The translations under genes and the position numbers were made by a program. Below, in pieces: positions 27,925-36,697 of a stretch of 64,000 bases of DNA. Position 1 is the stretch's first letter. Each line of letters starts with the position of its first letter. The stretch is taken from assembly GCF_000014805.1 (NCBI RefSeq), contig NC_008570.1, positions 4,143,501 through 4,207,500 on the forward strand. The letters are read 5' to 3'. This DNA comes from Aeromonas hydrophila subsp. hydrophila ATCC 7966. GTDB taxonomy: Bacteria > Pseudomonadota > Gammaproteobacteria > Enterobacterales > Aeromonadaceae. The notes under the pieces are model-generated. The model ran no database searches and was not told the DNA's origin. It saw only the letters and a program-made list of their open reading frames with translations.

Positions 27925-29967
27925 ATGTCAACTCTCTTCAAGGCGAGCCTGCTGCTGGGCTGCCTGCTGTGGCAATCCAGCGGATTGGCCAGCGATACGG
28001 GCTGGCTCACCAGCCCCCAGAACGATCACGCCAAGGTCAGGCTGCAAGCCGACCGCAGCGCCCCTGACCATACCCGCATCCTGCTCGAGGTGGCCCTCGA
28101 GTCCGGCTGGAAAACCTACTGGCGCAGCCCGGGTGAAGGGGGCATAGCACCCCAGATCCTGTGGGATCAGCCGGTCGGCGACTTCCAGTGGCACTGGCCC
28201 ACGCCGCGCCCCTTCGAGGTGGCCGGGCTCAGCACCCAGGGTTATCAGCAACAGGTGCGCTTCCCCCTGAGCCTCGACTACCCGGCCGGGCAGCCGCTCA
28301 AGGGCACCTTGCGCCTCTCCACCTGCAGCAACGTCTGCATCCTGACCGACTACCCCTTCACCCTGGCGGTGGATGGACAGACGCCGGCCGGTTTCGACTT
28401 CGGCTGGGCCCAGACCATGAGCACCTTGCCGCAGACACTGCCCGCCGACACCCGGGTCGAGCTCGGCTACCAGCACAACCAGCTGCAGCTGCGCGCCGAG
28501 CGGGCAGAGGGCTGGCAGGCGCCTGCGCTCTTCATCGATGCGCTGGAGGGGGCCGAGTTCGGCAAGCCCGCGCTCGAGGTGAGCGGCAACACCCTGATCG
28601 CCCGGGTCCCGGTCAGCGATGGCTGGCAGGGGGATGCCCCTGACTTGCGTGGCCAACCCCTCAGCCTGTTGCTCGGCAGCGGCGATGAGGCCTGGCAGAC
28701 CCGCGCCACCATCGCCGATCCCCTCGCCCTGCCGGCCCCAGGCCAGCCTCTCATCTGGCTGCTGGGGGCGGCGCTGCTCGGCGGTCTCATCCTCAACCTG
28801 ATGCCCTGCGTGCTGCCGGTGCTGGCTCTGAAACTGGGTACCGTGCTGCAGCAGCAGGAGAGCGAACAGCGACAGGTGCGCAAGCAGTTCCTCGCCGCCA
28901 GTGCCGGGATCATTGCCTCCTTCTGGGTGCTGGCGGCCATGAGCAGCCTGCTGCGCGCGACCCAGGGCGCCGTCGGCTGGGGGATCCAGTTCCAGAGCGC
29001 CGGTTTCATCGGCTTCATGGTGGCGGTGACCCTGCTGTTTTGCGCCAACCTGCTGGGGCTGTTCGAAATCCGCCTGCCCAGCAATCTCAGCACTCGCCTC
29101 GCCACCAGCGGCGGCAAAGGGCTCGGTGGCCACTTCCTGCAGGGGAGCTTCGCCACCCTGTTGGCAACCCCCTGCTCGGCCCCCTTCCTCGGCACCGCGG
29201 TGGCCTTTGCGCTGGCGGCGCCGCTCGGCCAGCTCTGGCTCATCTTCACGGCGCTCGGCCTTGGCATGAGCCTGCCCTGGCTGCTGGTGGCGGCCCTGCC
29301 GCGCCTCGCCCTCTGGCTGCCCAAACCGGGCCGCTGGATGGGGCGACTGCGCATCCTGCTCGGCTTGATGATGCTGGGCTCCAGCCTCTGGCTGGCGAGC
29401 CTGCTTGGCAACCATCTGGGCAGCACGGCCACTGGCTGGCTGATGGCCGCCATGCTGCTGGTGCTGCTGATTGGCATCCTCTGGCGTTATGGCATGCGCG
29501 GTTTCACGCTGGCCCTCTCCCTCTCGGCACTCATCGGCGGCGCCCTGCTGCTGGGTGGCGCCCTCACGGCGCAGGGGTCTGGCAGCGTCGATCGCATTGC
29601 CTGGCAGCCGCTCTCCGAACAGGCCATCGTCGATGCGCTGGCCCAGCGCAAGCGGGTCTTCATCGACGTCACCGCCGACTGGTGCGTCACCTGCAAGGCC
29701 AACAAGTACAACGTGCTGCTGCGTGACGAGGTGCAGAGCGCCCTGTCGGCCCCGGACGTGGTGGCCCTGCGTGGCGACTGGAGCCGGCCGAGCGATGCCA
29801 TCTCCGCCTTCCTGCGCCAGCGCGGCGCGGCCGCCGTCCCCTTCAACCAGATCTACGGGCCCGGCCTGCCAGAGGGAGAGATCCTCTCACCCCTGCTGGA
29901 CAAGGCCGACTTGCTCGACGTGTTGCATCAGGCCGGCCTCGTCCAGGCCGATGCCCCCCATTTTTAA
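27925..29967 (+). CDS. scsB: ScsB, DsbD-like thiol reductase
   Basis: Inner-membrane protein that passes electrons from cytoplasmic thioredoxin to periplasmic ScsC and partners. The 680-residue protein has a signal peptide, a large periplasmic N-terminal domain with a redox Cys pair (STCSNVC near residue 135), eight or so membrane segments with the DsbD cysteines in LMPCVLPVLALKLG and ATPCSAPFLG, and a C-terminal thioredoxin-like domain with WCVTCK. The ATG at 27925 begins the signal peptide (STLFKASLLLGCLLWQSSGLA). The long in-frame extension upstream overlaps scsA and is rejected. Confidence 0.93.
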   Translation: MSTLFKASLLLGCLLWQSSGLASDTGWLTSPQNDHAKVRLQADRSAPDHTRILLEVALESGWKTYWRSPGEGGIAPQILWDQPVGDFQWHWPTPRPFEVAGLSTQGYQQQVRFPLSLDYPAGQPLKGTLRLSTCSNVCILTDYPFTLAVDGQTPAGFDFGWAQTMSTLPQTLPADTRVELGYQHNQLQLRAERAEGWQAPALFIDALEGAEFGKPALEVSGNTLIARVPVSDGWQGDAPDLRGQPLSLLLGSGDEAWQTRATIADPLALPAPGQPLIWLLGAALLGGLILNLMPCVLPVLALKLGTVLQQQESEQRQVRKQFLAASAGIIASFWVLAAMSSLLRATQGAVGWGIQFQSAGFIGFMVAVTLLFCANLLGLFEIRLPSNLSTRLATSGGKGLGGHFLQGSFATLLATPCSAPFLGTAVAFALAAPLGQLWLIFTALGLGMSLPWLLVAALPRLALWLPKPGRWMGRLRILLGLMMLGSSLWLASLLGNHLGSTATGWLMAAMLLVLLIGILWRYGMRGFTLALSLSALIGGALLLGGALTAQGSGSVDRIAWQPLSEQAIVDALAQRKRVFIDVTADWCVTCKANKYNVLLRDEVQSALSAPDVVALRGDWSRPSDAISAFLRQRGAAAVPFNQIYGPGLPEGEILSPLLDKADLLDVLHQAGLVQADAPHF

Positions 29968-29977
29968 GGAGAATCCC

Positions 29978-30733
29978 ATGACCCTGCGTACCCTGAAACT
30001 GCGCACCCTGACCCTCTGCACCGCCCTCGTTGCCGGCACCCTCTGCGCCCCCTTGCTGCACGCGGCGCCCTTCACCCCGGAGCAGGAGGCTCGCATCAAG
30101 GAGCTCATTCGCGAGACCCTGGTCGCCAACCCCAAGATCCTCGACGAGGCGGCCGAATCCTGGGAGAAGCAGAACGCCGCCGCCCAGGAGGCCCAGCTCG
30201 GCGACTTCATCAAGGGCAATCAGGATGTGCTGTTCAACAGCGCCACCAGCCCGCGCCTTGGCGCCAAGGATCCCAAGCTGACCCTGGTGCTGTTCACCGA
30301 CTACAACTGCCCCTACTGCAAGCAGTTCGACCCCCAGCTGACCAAGCTGCTCAAGGCCTATCCCGACGATCTGGGGCTGGTGATCAAGCTGCTGCCGTTC
30401 AAGGGACAGAGCTCCGCCAAGGCGGCCCAGTACAGCCTCACCCTGTGGCAGCAGGAGCCGGCCCGCTTCCTCGCCCTGCACGACAAGCTGATGAGCAAGC
30501 AGGGGATGCTGACCGAGGCGGACATCAACAAGGCGCTGGCGGCCACCGGCAACACGGCCCTCAAGCCCGATGCCAAGGCCACCGAGGAGCTGCGCAACAG
30601 CCTTCGCATCGGCACCCTTCTTGGTGTGCAGGGCACCCCGGCAACGCTCATCGGCAACCAGCTGGTACCGGGCGCCGTGCCCTATGACGAGCTGGAGCAG
30701 CTGGTCAAAGCCGAGCTGGCCAAGCGGGCATGA
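29978..30733 (+). CDS. scsC: ScsC, DsbA-like periplasmic thiol oxidoreductase
   Basis: A 251-residue secreted protein with a signal peptide (about 1-29), an N-terminal helical segment that in ScsC relatives drives trimerisation (EARIKELIRETLVANPKIL), and a DsbA-fold domain with CPYC at 111-114 and the cis-Pro loop GVQGTPATL near residue 218. ScsC helps refold oxidised proteins and gives copper tolerance. AGGAG precedes the ATG, ten bases after scsB. The last 45 codons are duplicated just downstream. Confidence 0.93.
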   Translation: MTLRTLKLRTLTLCTALVAGTLCAPLLHAAPFTPEQEARIKELIRETLVANPKILDEAAESWEKQNAAAQEAQLGDFIKGNQDVLFNSATSPRLGAKDPKLTLVLFTDYNCPYCKQFDPQLTKLLKAYPDDLGLVIKLLPFKGQSSAKAAQYSLTLWQQEPARFLALHDKLMSKQGMLTEADINKALAATGNTALKPDAKATEELRNSLRIGTLLGVQGTPATLIGNQLVPGAVPYDELEQLVKAELAKRA

Positions 30734-30744
30734 GGAGGCCATTG

Positions 30745-30897
30745 ATGGAGCTGCGACCACACCGACTTCGCATCGGCACCCTCCTTGGCGTGCAGGGCAC
30801 CCCGGCAACGCTGATCGGCAACCAGCTGGTGCCGGGCGCCGTGCCCTATGACGAGCTGGAGCAGCTGGTGAAGGCCGAGCTGGCCAAGCGGAGCTAA
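30745..30897 (+). pseudogene. Duplicated 3' end of scsC (50-codon fragment)
   Basis: From 30748 to 30893 the sequence repeats the last part of scsC (30587-30730). It stays open for 50 codons and ends in AKRS instead of AKRA. It has its own ATG and a good GAGGAGG ribosome site. In the aligned stretch after the junction the copies differ at six positions, all silent third bases, up to the last codon. It lacks the signal peptide and CPYC, so a function as an enzyme is excluded. It looks like a recombination scar; a small expressed peptide cannot be ruled out. Confidence 0.85.
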
Positions 30898-30900
30898 GCC

Positions 30901-31428
30901 ATGGCGGAAGATGCAGTCGTAAAACCACCCCGCTGGCGCCGCTGGGGCAAGGAGGCGCTCTGGCTGCTGCTGATGGCGCTGGTCATCTCCACCCTGCTGG
31001 ATCTGTGGCGCGGCCCCACCCTGCCGGCGGGGGCCATGGAGGCCCCCTTCACCCTGCAGGATGGCACCACCACCAGCCTGGCCGAGCAGAGCCGCGGCAA
31101 GCCGCTGCTGGTCTACTACTGGGCCAGCTGGTGTGGCGTCTGCCGCTTCACCACCCCCACGGTGGAGCAGCTCTGGCAGCAGGGTGAAAACGTGCTGACG
31201 GTGGCGCTGCGCTCTGGCAGCGATGACCAGTTGCGCGCCGGGATGGCGAAGAAGGGGCTCGCCTTTCCCACCCACAACGATGAGCGGGGGGATCTGGCCG
31301 CTCGCTGGCAGGTGGGGGTCACCCCCACCTTCCTCATCATCAAGGATGGGAAGCTGGTGAGCAGCACCACCGGCTGGAGCTCATGGCTCGGGCTCAAGGC
31401 CCGCCTGCTGTGGGCCAGCCTGCGCTGA
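30901..31428 (+). CDS. scsD: ScsD, membrane-anchored thioredoxin-like protein
   Basis: The 175-residue protein has a cytoplasmic basic start, one membrane anchor (about residues 19-36) and a periplasmic TlpA/ResA-like domain with WASWCGVC near residue 78 and the cis-Pro loop VGVTPTFLI near residue 142. It probably takes electrons from ScsB. It begins three bases after the scsC fragment and ends the operon. Confidence 0.93.
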   Translation: MAEDAVVKPPRWRRWGKEALWLLLMALVISTLLDLWRGPTLPAGAMEAPFTLQDGTTTSLAEQSRGKPLLVYYWASWCGVCRFTTPTVEQLWQQGENVLTVALRSGSDDQLRAGMAKKGLAFPTHNDERGDLAARWQVGVTPTFLIIKDGKLVSSTTGWSSWLGLKARLLWASLR

Positions 31429-31440
31429 CCCCTGACCTCG

Positions 31441-31466
31441 ACGCCCGGCCAGTCCGGGCGTTTTTT
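31441..31466 (+). terminator. Terminator of the scs operon
   Basis: Stem ACGCCCGG / CCGGGCGT with a five-base loop and a T-run. Confidence 0.92.
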
Positions 31467-31707
31467 CAACCCCTGTCACACATGGGTCGACATGGAACTG
31501 ACAAAATAGTCACAAACGACCCCAAACCGCCCCTGACGAGGCCCCGCACGACGCCACCAGCACGCCCATCTGTTCGCTTCCAATCCATGGCGATGGCGGC
31601 CTGTTTGCGTTAAAATGTCGGGTTTTTGCCGAGCCTGGTTTGCCAAGAGCCCCGCCGCCAGGCCAGCGCAGGGTCAATTCCACGATGCCAGTGAGGCAGG
31701 ATCCGTC

Positions 31708-31992
31708 ATGAACAACTACTTCCGGGTGTTGGGCGTCAAGTCCAACGCCAGTGAAAACGACATCAAAAAAGCCTATCGACGGCTGTCGAACCAGTACCAC
31801 CCCGACAAGCTGCACGGGGCGAGCGAAGAAGAGAAAGAGCAGGCAGCCCTCAAGCTGCACCAGGTAAAGCAGGCTTATGAAGTGCTGTCCGATCCGAAAC
31901 AGCGGGCCGCCTTTATCAAGGATTTCAACAACGTCATCGTGACCGATCCCGCTGCTGCCATGCAGGAGATGTGGGACCAGTTCTACCCCTGA
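31708..31992 (+). CDS. J-domain-only protein (DnaJ family co-chaperone)
   Basis: A 94-residue cytoplasmic protein consisting of little more than a J domain: [20 protein letters not shown], the HPD triad in NQYHPDKL, and [17 protein letters not shown] domains stimulate the ATPase of DnaK-type Hsp70. It has no Gly/Phe linker, zinc domain or substrate domain, so specificity would come from a partner. CAGGATC is the ribosome site; in-frame codons upstream look non-coding. It leads a four-gene operon with three unknown proteins. Confidence 0.92.
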   Translation: MNNYFRVLGVKSNASENDIKKAYRRLSNQYHPDKLHGASEEEKEQAALKLHQVKQAYEVLSDPKQRAAFIKDFNNVIVTDPAAAMQEMWDQFYP

Positions 31993-32015
31993 GCCACCAG
32001 GCAAGAAGAGCGACT

Positions 32016-32558
32016 ATGCAAAATAAATGGGACCAGGCACGGCTCAAGGCCCTGCAAAGCGATGCCAGTGAAAACATCGAATCCTACCGGGATCAGGACG
32101 ACCCCAAGGGACTCGAGCAGTTCACCGACCAGATGAAGGCCCTGCTGCTGGCCGACATGAGCATGCTGGAGTTCATGCCCGAATACCTGCCGCTCGCCCT
32201 CTATGGCCGGGTGCAGTTCCCGCCCAAGGCCAAGTCGCAGTGGAACAAGTGGCTCGCCAGCGGCGAGCAGCCTTCCTGGGACGAGTTCAAGGTGAGCGTC
32301 GGCTTCAACAACGCCGTCCTGCCGCTGGTCAAGGCGGTGCGGGCCCAGAGCGAAGATCAGCTGATGGAAGCCTGCGCCGTGCTGTTCCTGCTCGACAACC
32401 CGCTGCCGCGCGGCAGCCACCGCGGCGATGACGACTATGAGCTGCGCGACGAAGAGGATGAAGACGGGGAAGATGCCGACGCCGACTACCATGGCGGCAG
32501 CGACCGCTATGGTGATGACGACGGCGATCAGGATATGTACGACGAAGTCCGTTTCTAA
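32016..32558 (+). CDS. Unknown acidic protein of the J-domain operon
   Basis: The 180-residue product is soluble and helical in its first 125 residues ([20 protein letters not shown], then [20 protein letters not shown]), and ends in a very acidic, probably disordered tail (about residues 130-180, rich in D, E, G). I do not recognise the family. It follows the J-domain gene by 23 bases. Such acidic tails occur in chaperone-associated proteins, but no function can be assigned. Confidence 0.82.
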   Translation: MQNKWDQARLKALQSDASENIESYRDQDDPKGLEQFTDQMKALLLADMSMLEFMPEYLPLALYGRVQFPPKAKSQWNKWLASGEQPSWDEFKVSVGFNNAVLPLVKAVRAQSEDQLMEACAVLFLLDNPLPRGSHRGDDDYELRDEEDEDGEDADADYHGGSDRYGDDDGDQDMYDEVRF

Positions 32559-32570
32559 TTGGGGCAAGGC

Positions 32571-33338
32571 ATGAGCAACAGTCTGATAGAAATTACCGCC
32601 ATCGAGATCAAAGAGCTGGCCGTTATCGAGCCGAAGCAGGCCAGCGAGAAGTTCGAGCTGATCGCCAAGACCATGTCTGACGACCAGCTGGCAGAAGTGA
32701 TTGAAAACATTGATATCGTTACCCTGACCCAGATTAACGGCCAGCACGACATCTCCTTCCCCTCCATCATCTCCGAGCTGATGACCCCGGAGCGGATCCG
32801 CGACATCGTCTGCCAGCAGCCGCTCTATTGGGAAGAGGCGATCAAGAACAACGCCGACGAGCTGCAACAGCACACCTTCGACTTCCTCAACTACCTGATC
32901 CGCACCCAGGATAGCGAGGCCAAGCAGCGCGAGATCCTCGAGTGCGTGGCCGAAGATCCGGCCGGTCTCTTCTACCTCGCCATCCCCTTTATCGAGTTCT
33001 ATCGTGGCGATCGCTATGAAGAGGACGAAGGCTATCGCGACGTGCTGCACGCCGAAGAGGAAGATCTTGAAGAGTCCCTGCGCTACAGCGAGCGCCAGCA
33101 GAGCGAGGATGTCCACGACTATGCGCTGGATGACCCGAGAAGCCTGTTGATGCTCATTCGCGAGCTGGCCCCCGAGGTGGAGAAAGCCATCAAGGCGCTG
33201 CTGCGCAATGAGCACTCCAGCTGGGACGGCATCATCAACAAGTTTGCCGCCGAGCTGGTGATGCAGGCCAAAGAGAAGAACAAGGTCGAGGAAGACGAGT
33301 ACGGCGACGTCGACGACATGTTCAGCTTTCTGGATTAA
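32571..33338 (+). CDS. Unknown protein of the J-domain operon
   Basis: The 255-residue protein is soluble, acidic and mostly helical. It starts SNSLIEITAIEIKELAVIEP, has a charged mid-region (RYEEDEGYRDVLHAEEEDLE) and ends DVDDMFSFLD. No known domain, signal peptide or membrane segment is visible. It lies 12 bases after the previous gene. The pattern of short helical repeats (MTPERIRDIVCQQPLYWEEA) could be a HEAT-like scaffold; that is a guess. Confidence 0.83.
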   Translation: MSNSLIEITAIEIKELAVIEPKQASEKFELIAKTMSDDQLAEVIENIDIVTLTQINGQHDISFPSIISELMTPERIRDIVCQQPLYWEEAIKNNADELQQHTFDFLNYLIRTQDSEAKQREILECVAEDPAGLFYLAIPFIEFYRGDRYEEDEGYRDVLHAEEEDLEESLRYSERQQSEDVHDYALDDPRSLLMLIRELAPEVEKAIKALLRNEHSSWDGIINKFAAELVMQAKEKNKVEEDEYGDVDDMFSFLD

Positions 33339-33349
33339 GGAGCCCATTC

Positions 33350-34252
33350 ATGCAGTTAGTCATTCGCGATGCCAACCAGGGTCCCTTTCTGACCCAGGTG
33401 CTGCGCTTTGGCCGCGACAATGAACGTTTGACCGAGCAACAGCTGGCCGCCATCAAGGGCAAGGCGGTGCTGATGAGCCTCAAATTCGCCGACAAGTACT
33501 ACAACAAGTACAAGATGCACCTGCTGGAGCAGGCCGCCCACGACGTCATCGGCGTGGTGAGCCTCGGCCTGCAGGAGCTCTCGGCGCGGGATCCGGCCAA
33601 GGCGCTGGCGCTGCTGCAGGCGCCGGAAGGCCCCATCAAGCCGTTCCAGAAGGGCTGGTCGATGCTCATCACCGTCAGCCCCAAGCAGGTTGGCAACAGC
33701 CTCTACGGTGACGTGGATGCGCGGCTCTTGGACAAGATCTCGAGCCCGCCCGATGTGGAGGAGTGGCAAGGGTGGCAGGAGTACGAGAAGGCGCTGACCG
33801 AGCACAACAAGAGCCGCCTGATGGAACTCATCGACCAGCACTTCTTCGCCTGCGAGAGCGACCACCCCACCATGGAGGACAAGCTGGCCGAGGCCCTGCT
33901 CTACCGCATCCTCTGCGGCAAGGGCAGTGGCGCCGCCCCGCTCAAGGTGAAGCAGGATCTCAAGCGCCGACTTGCGCGAGAGGTTGAGCTCGACGAGGGC
34001 TGGTATGACACCGACTACCTCGCCGCCCAGCTCGCTCTGATGCTGAGCGCGCTACCCGCCGACATGGCCGCCGCCCTGCGTCAGGAGCTGAGCCCGGGCT
34101 TTGTGCCGAACCTGCTGCACACCCTCGGCTTTGTGCGCCAGTACCAGCTGCTGCAAAAAGAGAACGCCTCGCCGGAGAAGCTCGACAACATCGAGATGCG
34201 CGCCGGGCTCAAGCACCCGCTGCTCGGCTGGCCGCTCTATCACGACTTCTAA
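33350..34252 (+). CDS. Unknown protein ending the J-domain operon
   Basis: The 300-residue soluble protein begins MQLVIRDANQGPFLTQVLRF and continues with LKFADKYYNKYKMHLLEQAA; later blocks are MLITVSPKQVGNSLYGDVDA and KHPLLGWPLYHDF at the end. I recognise no domain. An AAGGAG site precedes the ATG, 11 bases after the previous stop. A stem-loop follows at 34294. The close spacing of all four genes suggests one complex or pathway. Confidence 0.83.
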   Translation: MQLVIRDANQGPFLTQVLRFGRDNERLTEQQLAAIKGKAVLMSLKFADKYYNKYKMHLLEQAAHDVIGVVSLGLQELSARDPAKALALLQAPEGPIKPFQKGWSMLITVSPKQVGNSLYGDVDARLLDKISSPPDVEEWQGWQEYEKALTEHNKSRLMELIDQHFFACESDHPTMEDKLAEALLYRILCGKGSGAAPLKVKQDLKRRLAREVELDEGWYDTDYLAAQLALMLSALPADMAAALRQELSPGFVPNLLHTLGFVRQYQLLQKENASPEKLDNIEMRAGLKHPLLGWPLYHDF

Positions 34253-34293
34253 GGGGCCATGCACCCTTGCAGGATGGCACTTGCCTCTCCTCC

Positions 34294-34321
34294 CACAACG
34301 CCCGGCTTGCCGGGCGTTGTG
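34294..34321. terminator. Stem-loop after the J-domain operon
   Basis: A 12-bp inverted repeat (CACAACGCCCGG / CCGGGCGTTGTG, loop CTTG or shorter) without a following T-run; probably the operon end. Confidence 0.7.
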
Positions 34322-34458
34322 CTATCCGGCATCCCGCTGACAGCAGAAACCCTTGTCATGGCCGCCGCCCTTGGCAGAAAACTACCCCGTAAGCGTCATT
34401 GGCCATGCTTTTGTCAGGGATATAATGACTCCCCCATACCAGAGCCGGGGAACGAGCC

Positions 34459-34740
34459 GTGAACAGAAAGCCGGACCGCATTACCGCAATGCAGCAGATC
34501 ATCGACGCCGTGAAGGCGGAATTTCCGCTCTATCAACCGGATACCTTCAAATGCGGGCCGGACAACACCTGCATCGGCTGTCCCAAAAAGCTGATGGAGC
34601 TGGTGGATACGGATCTCTGCTACTGGCAATATCAGATCGACCGCGGCATTCCGCCCTCCTTCGACGAGATCCAGCGCTTCGGCAAAATGTGCAAGAACAT
34701 CCGCCGGGCCCTGGTGCGCAATGGCCGCATCCCCGCCTGA
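34459..34740 (+). CDS. Small cysteine-containing protein of unknown function
   Basis: The 93-residue soluble protein starts at GTG 34459. Its centre has a cysteine pattern KCGPDNTCIGCPKK (C-x5-C-x2-C), and further cysteines are in DLCYWQ and GKMCKN. This could bind a metal ion or an iron-sulfur cluster. I do not recognise the family. The next small gene begins 58 bases downstream on the same strand. Confidence 0.72.
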   Translation: MNRKPDRITAMQQIIDAVKAEFPLYQPDTFKCGPDNTCIGCPKKLMELVDTDLCYWQYQIDRGIPPSFDEIQRFGKMCKNIRRALVRNGRIPA

Positions 34741-34798
34741 GCGCCCCATCGCAGCCAAGGGAGAAGCGCCCGCCGGCAACCCCCGAGAGGAACAATTT

Positions 34799-35173
34799 AT
34801 GACCCAGGAAAGGATACAGACCCGCTACCCCCTGAATGGCCCCCTTACCAACCACGCCGAACTGGAGCAGGCCATCGCCCGGGCGATAGAGACCCACAAG
34901 CAGGATTTCTTCCCCCTGCTGGAGCGGCTGGTGGATGTGGGTGACAGCCGGGTCAAGCTCAGTCAGAAAGAGCCACTGCGAGTACTGGGGGTGGAACTCG
35001 ACGGGGCTCACACCGGCGGCAGTGCGCGCCTCGGTTACGAATCCAACTTCGCCGAGAGCTGCCAGCTGATCGATGAATATGACCAGCACCAGACCAGCGT
35101 GGCCTTTCGTCTCGACGGAGATCAGCTGATATTCGATCTTGAGCTGCCCATACAGTGGAATTTCGACAACTGA
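34799..35173 (+). CDS. Conserved protein of unknown function
   Basis: The 124-residue soluble protein has an AGAGGAA ribosome site and reads RYPLNGPLTNHAELEQAIAR, then LLERLVDVGDSRVKLSQKEP, and ends in alternating strands (DGDQLIFDLELPIQWNFDN). No family is recognised. It is probably transcribed with the cysteine-containing gene upstream. Confidence 0.72.
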   Translation: MTQERIQTRYPLNGPLTNHAELEQAIARAIETHKQDFFPLLERLVDVGDSRVKLSQKEPLRVLGVELDGAHTGGSARLGYESNFAESCQLIDEYDQHQTSVAFRLDGDQLIFDLELPIQWNFDN

Positions 35174-35231
35174 TTGGCGGCGGTACAATTCGCCTTGTTG
35201 ATGGCGCCCAACTGTTATTTTTCTTCACGCT

Positions 35232-35256
35232 GCCCCTCTCCAAACGAGAGAGGGGC
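35232..35256. terminator. Stem-loop between the unknown gene and the MFS gene
   Basis: Nine-bp inverted repeat GCCCCTCTC / GAGAGGGGC with a seven-base loop and no clear T-run. It lies between convergent genes at the left edge of a more A+T-rich block. Confidence 0.55.
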
Positions 35257-35365
35257 AAAAGGGAATCGCCAAACATATTGCCGCGACTGGCTTTCACGCT
35301 CATCTGTTCACGCTTCGCCAATCAAGCCTGTGACCCTGCCGCCTCGTCATGCATCAAACATGACG

Positions 35366-36604
35366 CTAAGCGGTCACCACACATAACCGTTTAAGCAGCC
35401 GATAAAGAAAGACGGGTTGCACCAGCGTCAGCGCTATCACCAGCCAGGCCAGGGTAGCCATATTGCCCAGATGACCATCGACATCCGTCAACAGCATCGA
35501 AGAGACGACGGCGGCCGAACCGCTGAATATATGCTGGAACACATTCTGCAATGACATAAACCCTGCTCGTTCCCCGGGCTCTGCGACCTGGCTATTAACA
35601 GCAGCAGCCGTGATAGTCCGTGTCGATGTCACCACCATAAACAAGGTAAAAATGATCATGGTCGGCAACAAGGGGGAACCCAAGAAACCATCCCAGACAA
35701 TGGCGATAATCAATCCCCCTGCCCACAACGTGATACGCACTGCGCCAACGCGGTCCATCAAATAACCACCCAACTGCATCGCGATCACGCTGAGAACACC
35801 GCCCATGACATAGTACTGACTCATATCGCTGCGAGGCACACCGAGATTGAACTGAAAATAGGCTGCCATGTTCGGAACAATAAGGAAGGTACTGAAAATG
35901 GCCAACCCAATTGCCATAAATGCATGCCACACCACAGCGCGTTTCAACATACCCGTGATTGAAAAAACCTTTTGGTGTTGCCCCAAGTGGGCAGTCATAT
36001 TTGGCAGCCTCATAGATACCATCACACTGACGCACAAGCCCAATCCACCGACGACATAAAAAGGTGCGCTCCACCCTTTCAACATGGCCAGCGCCAATCC
36101 CAAGGGCACACCAGCAATGGCTGACAACGAGAAAGCCCCCATCACTAGCGCCATCGCTCGACCACGTTGTGGTACTGGCGTCGCATCCACGACGATCGCC
36201 ATTGCTATCGACGTTGCCGGACCGGCAAATATGCCCGCCAACAAACGGGTAAAGAACAGGCTTTCCATATTCCACGCCAAGGTGCAGGCCCAGGTGGATA
36301 GTGTAACGCCCAGCAATGAGAGCAATGCCACCTGTTTTCTATCAAATCGATCAATATATCTGGCACATAATAAAGATGATAATGCGGCGGCCAGTGCATA
36401 TCCTCCCCCCAAATATCCTATATAGGTTGGACTGATATCCAGCGCACGAGATAAATCAGGCCCAAGCGGCATGATCATCATAAAGTCCAGTGCACTCACC
36501 AATTGGATAAAGGCAGCCAGCCAAACGCTACTCACATCCATCACAGCACCATTAAAATGAGGTGTCTTACCTACCTTGTTTTTTTCTGACATCATAGTGT
36601 TCAT
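35366..36604 (-). CDS. Major facilitator superfamily exporter
   Basis: A 412-residue inner-membrane protein with 12 predicted segments. The drug:proton antiporter-type signature is visible in ARYIDRFDRKQVALLSLLG after segment 2, plus FTRLLAGIFAGPATS in segment 4. It likely exports a small molecule, perhaps a sugar or drug; the substrate is unknown. Start codon is uncertain: ATG 36604 or a later ATG. It is divergent from a LysR gene that probably controls it. Base and codon usage are more A+T-rich than the neighbours, suggesting transfer. Confidence 0.9.
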   Translation of the reverse strand: MNTMMSEKNKVGKTPHFNGAVMDVSSVWLAAFIQLVSALDFMMIMPLGPDLSRALDISPTYIGYLGGGYALAAALSSLLCARYIDRFDRKQVALLSLLGVTLSTWACTLAWNMESLFFTRLLAGIFAGPATSIAMAIVVDATPVPQRGRAMALVMGAFSLSAIAGVPLGLALAMLKGWSAPFYVVGGLGLCVSVMVSMRLPNMTAHLGQHQKVFSITGMLKRAVVWHAFMAIGLAIFSTFLIVPNMAAYFQFNLGVPRSDMSQYYVMGGVLSVIAMQLGGYLMDRVGAVRITLWAGGLIIAIVWDGFLGSPLLPTMIIFTLFMVVTSTRTITAAAVNSQVAEPGERAGFMSLQNVFQHIFSGSAAVVSSMLLTDVDGHLGNMATLAWLVIALTLVQPVFLYRLLKRLCVVTA

Positions 36605-36697
36605 GCTCAATATTTGGAGACAGACAGCATACCCACTACCATCATCTATTTTTATCCTTTAGAATGGCACTGACTGTTATCATATCAGGGACAATAG

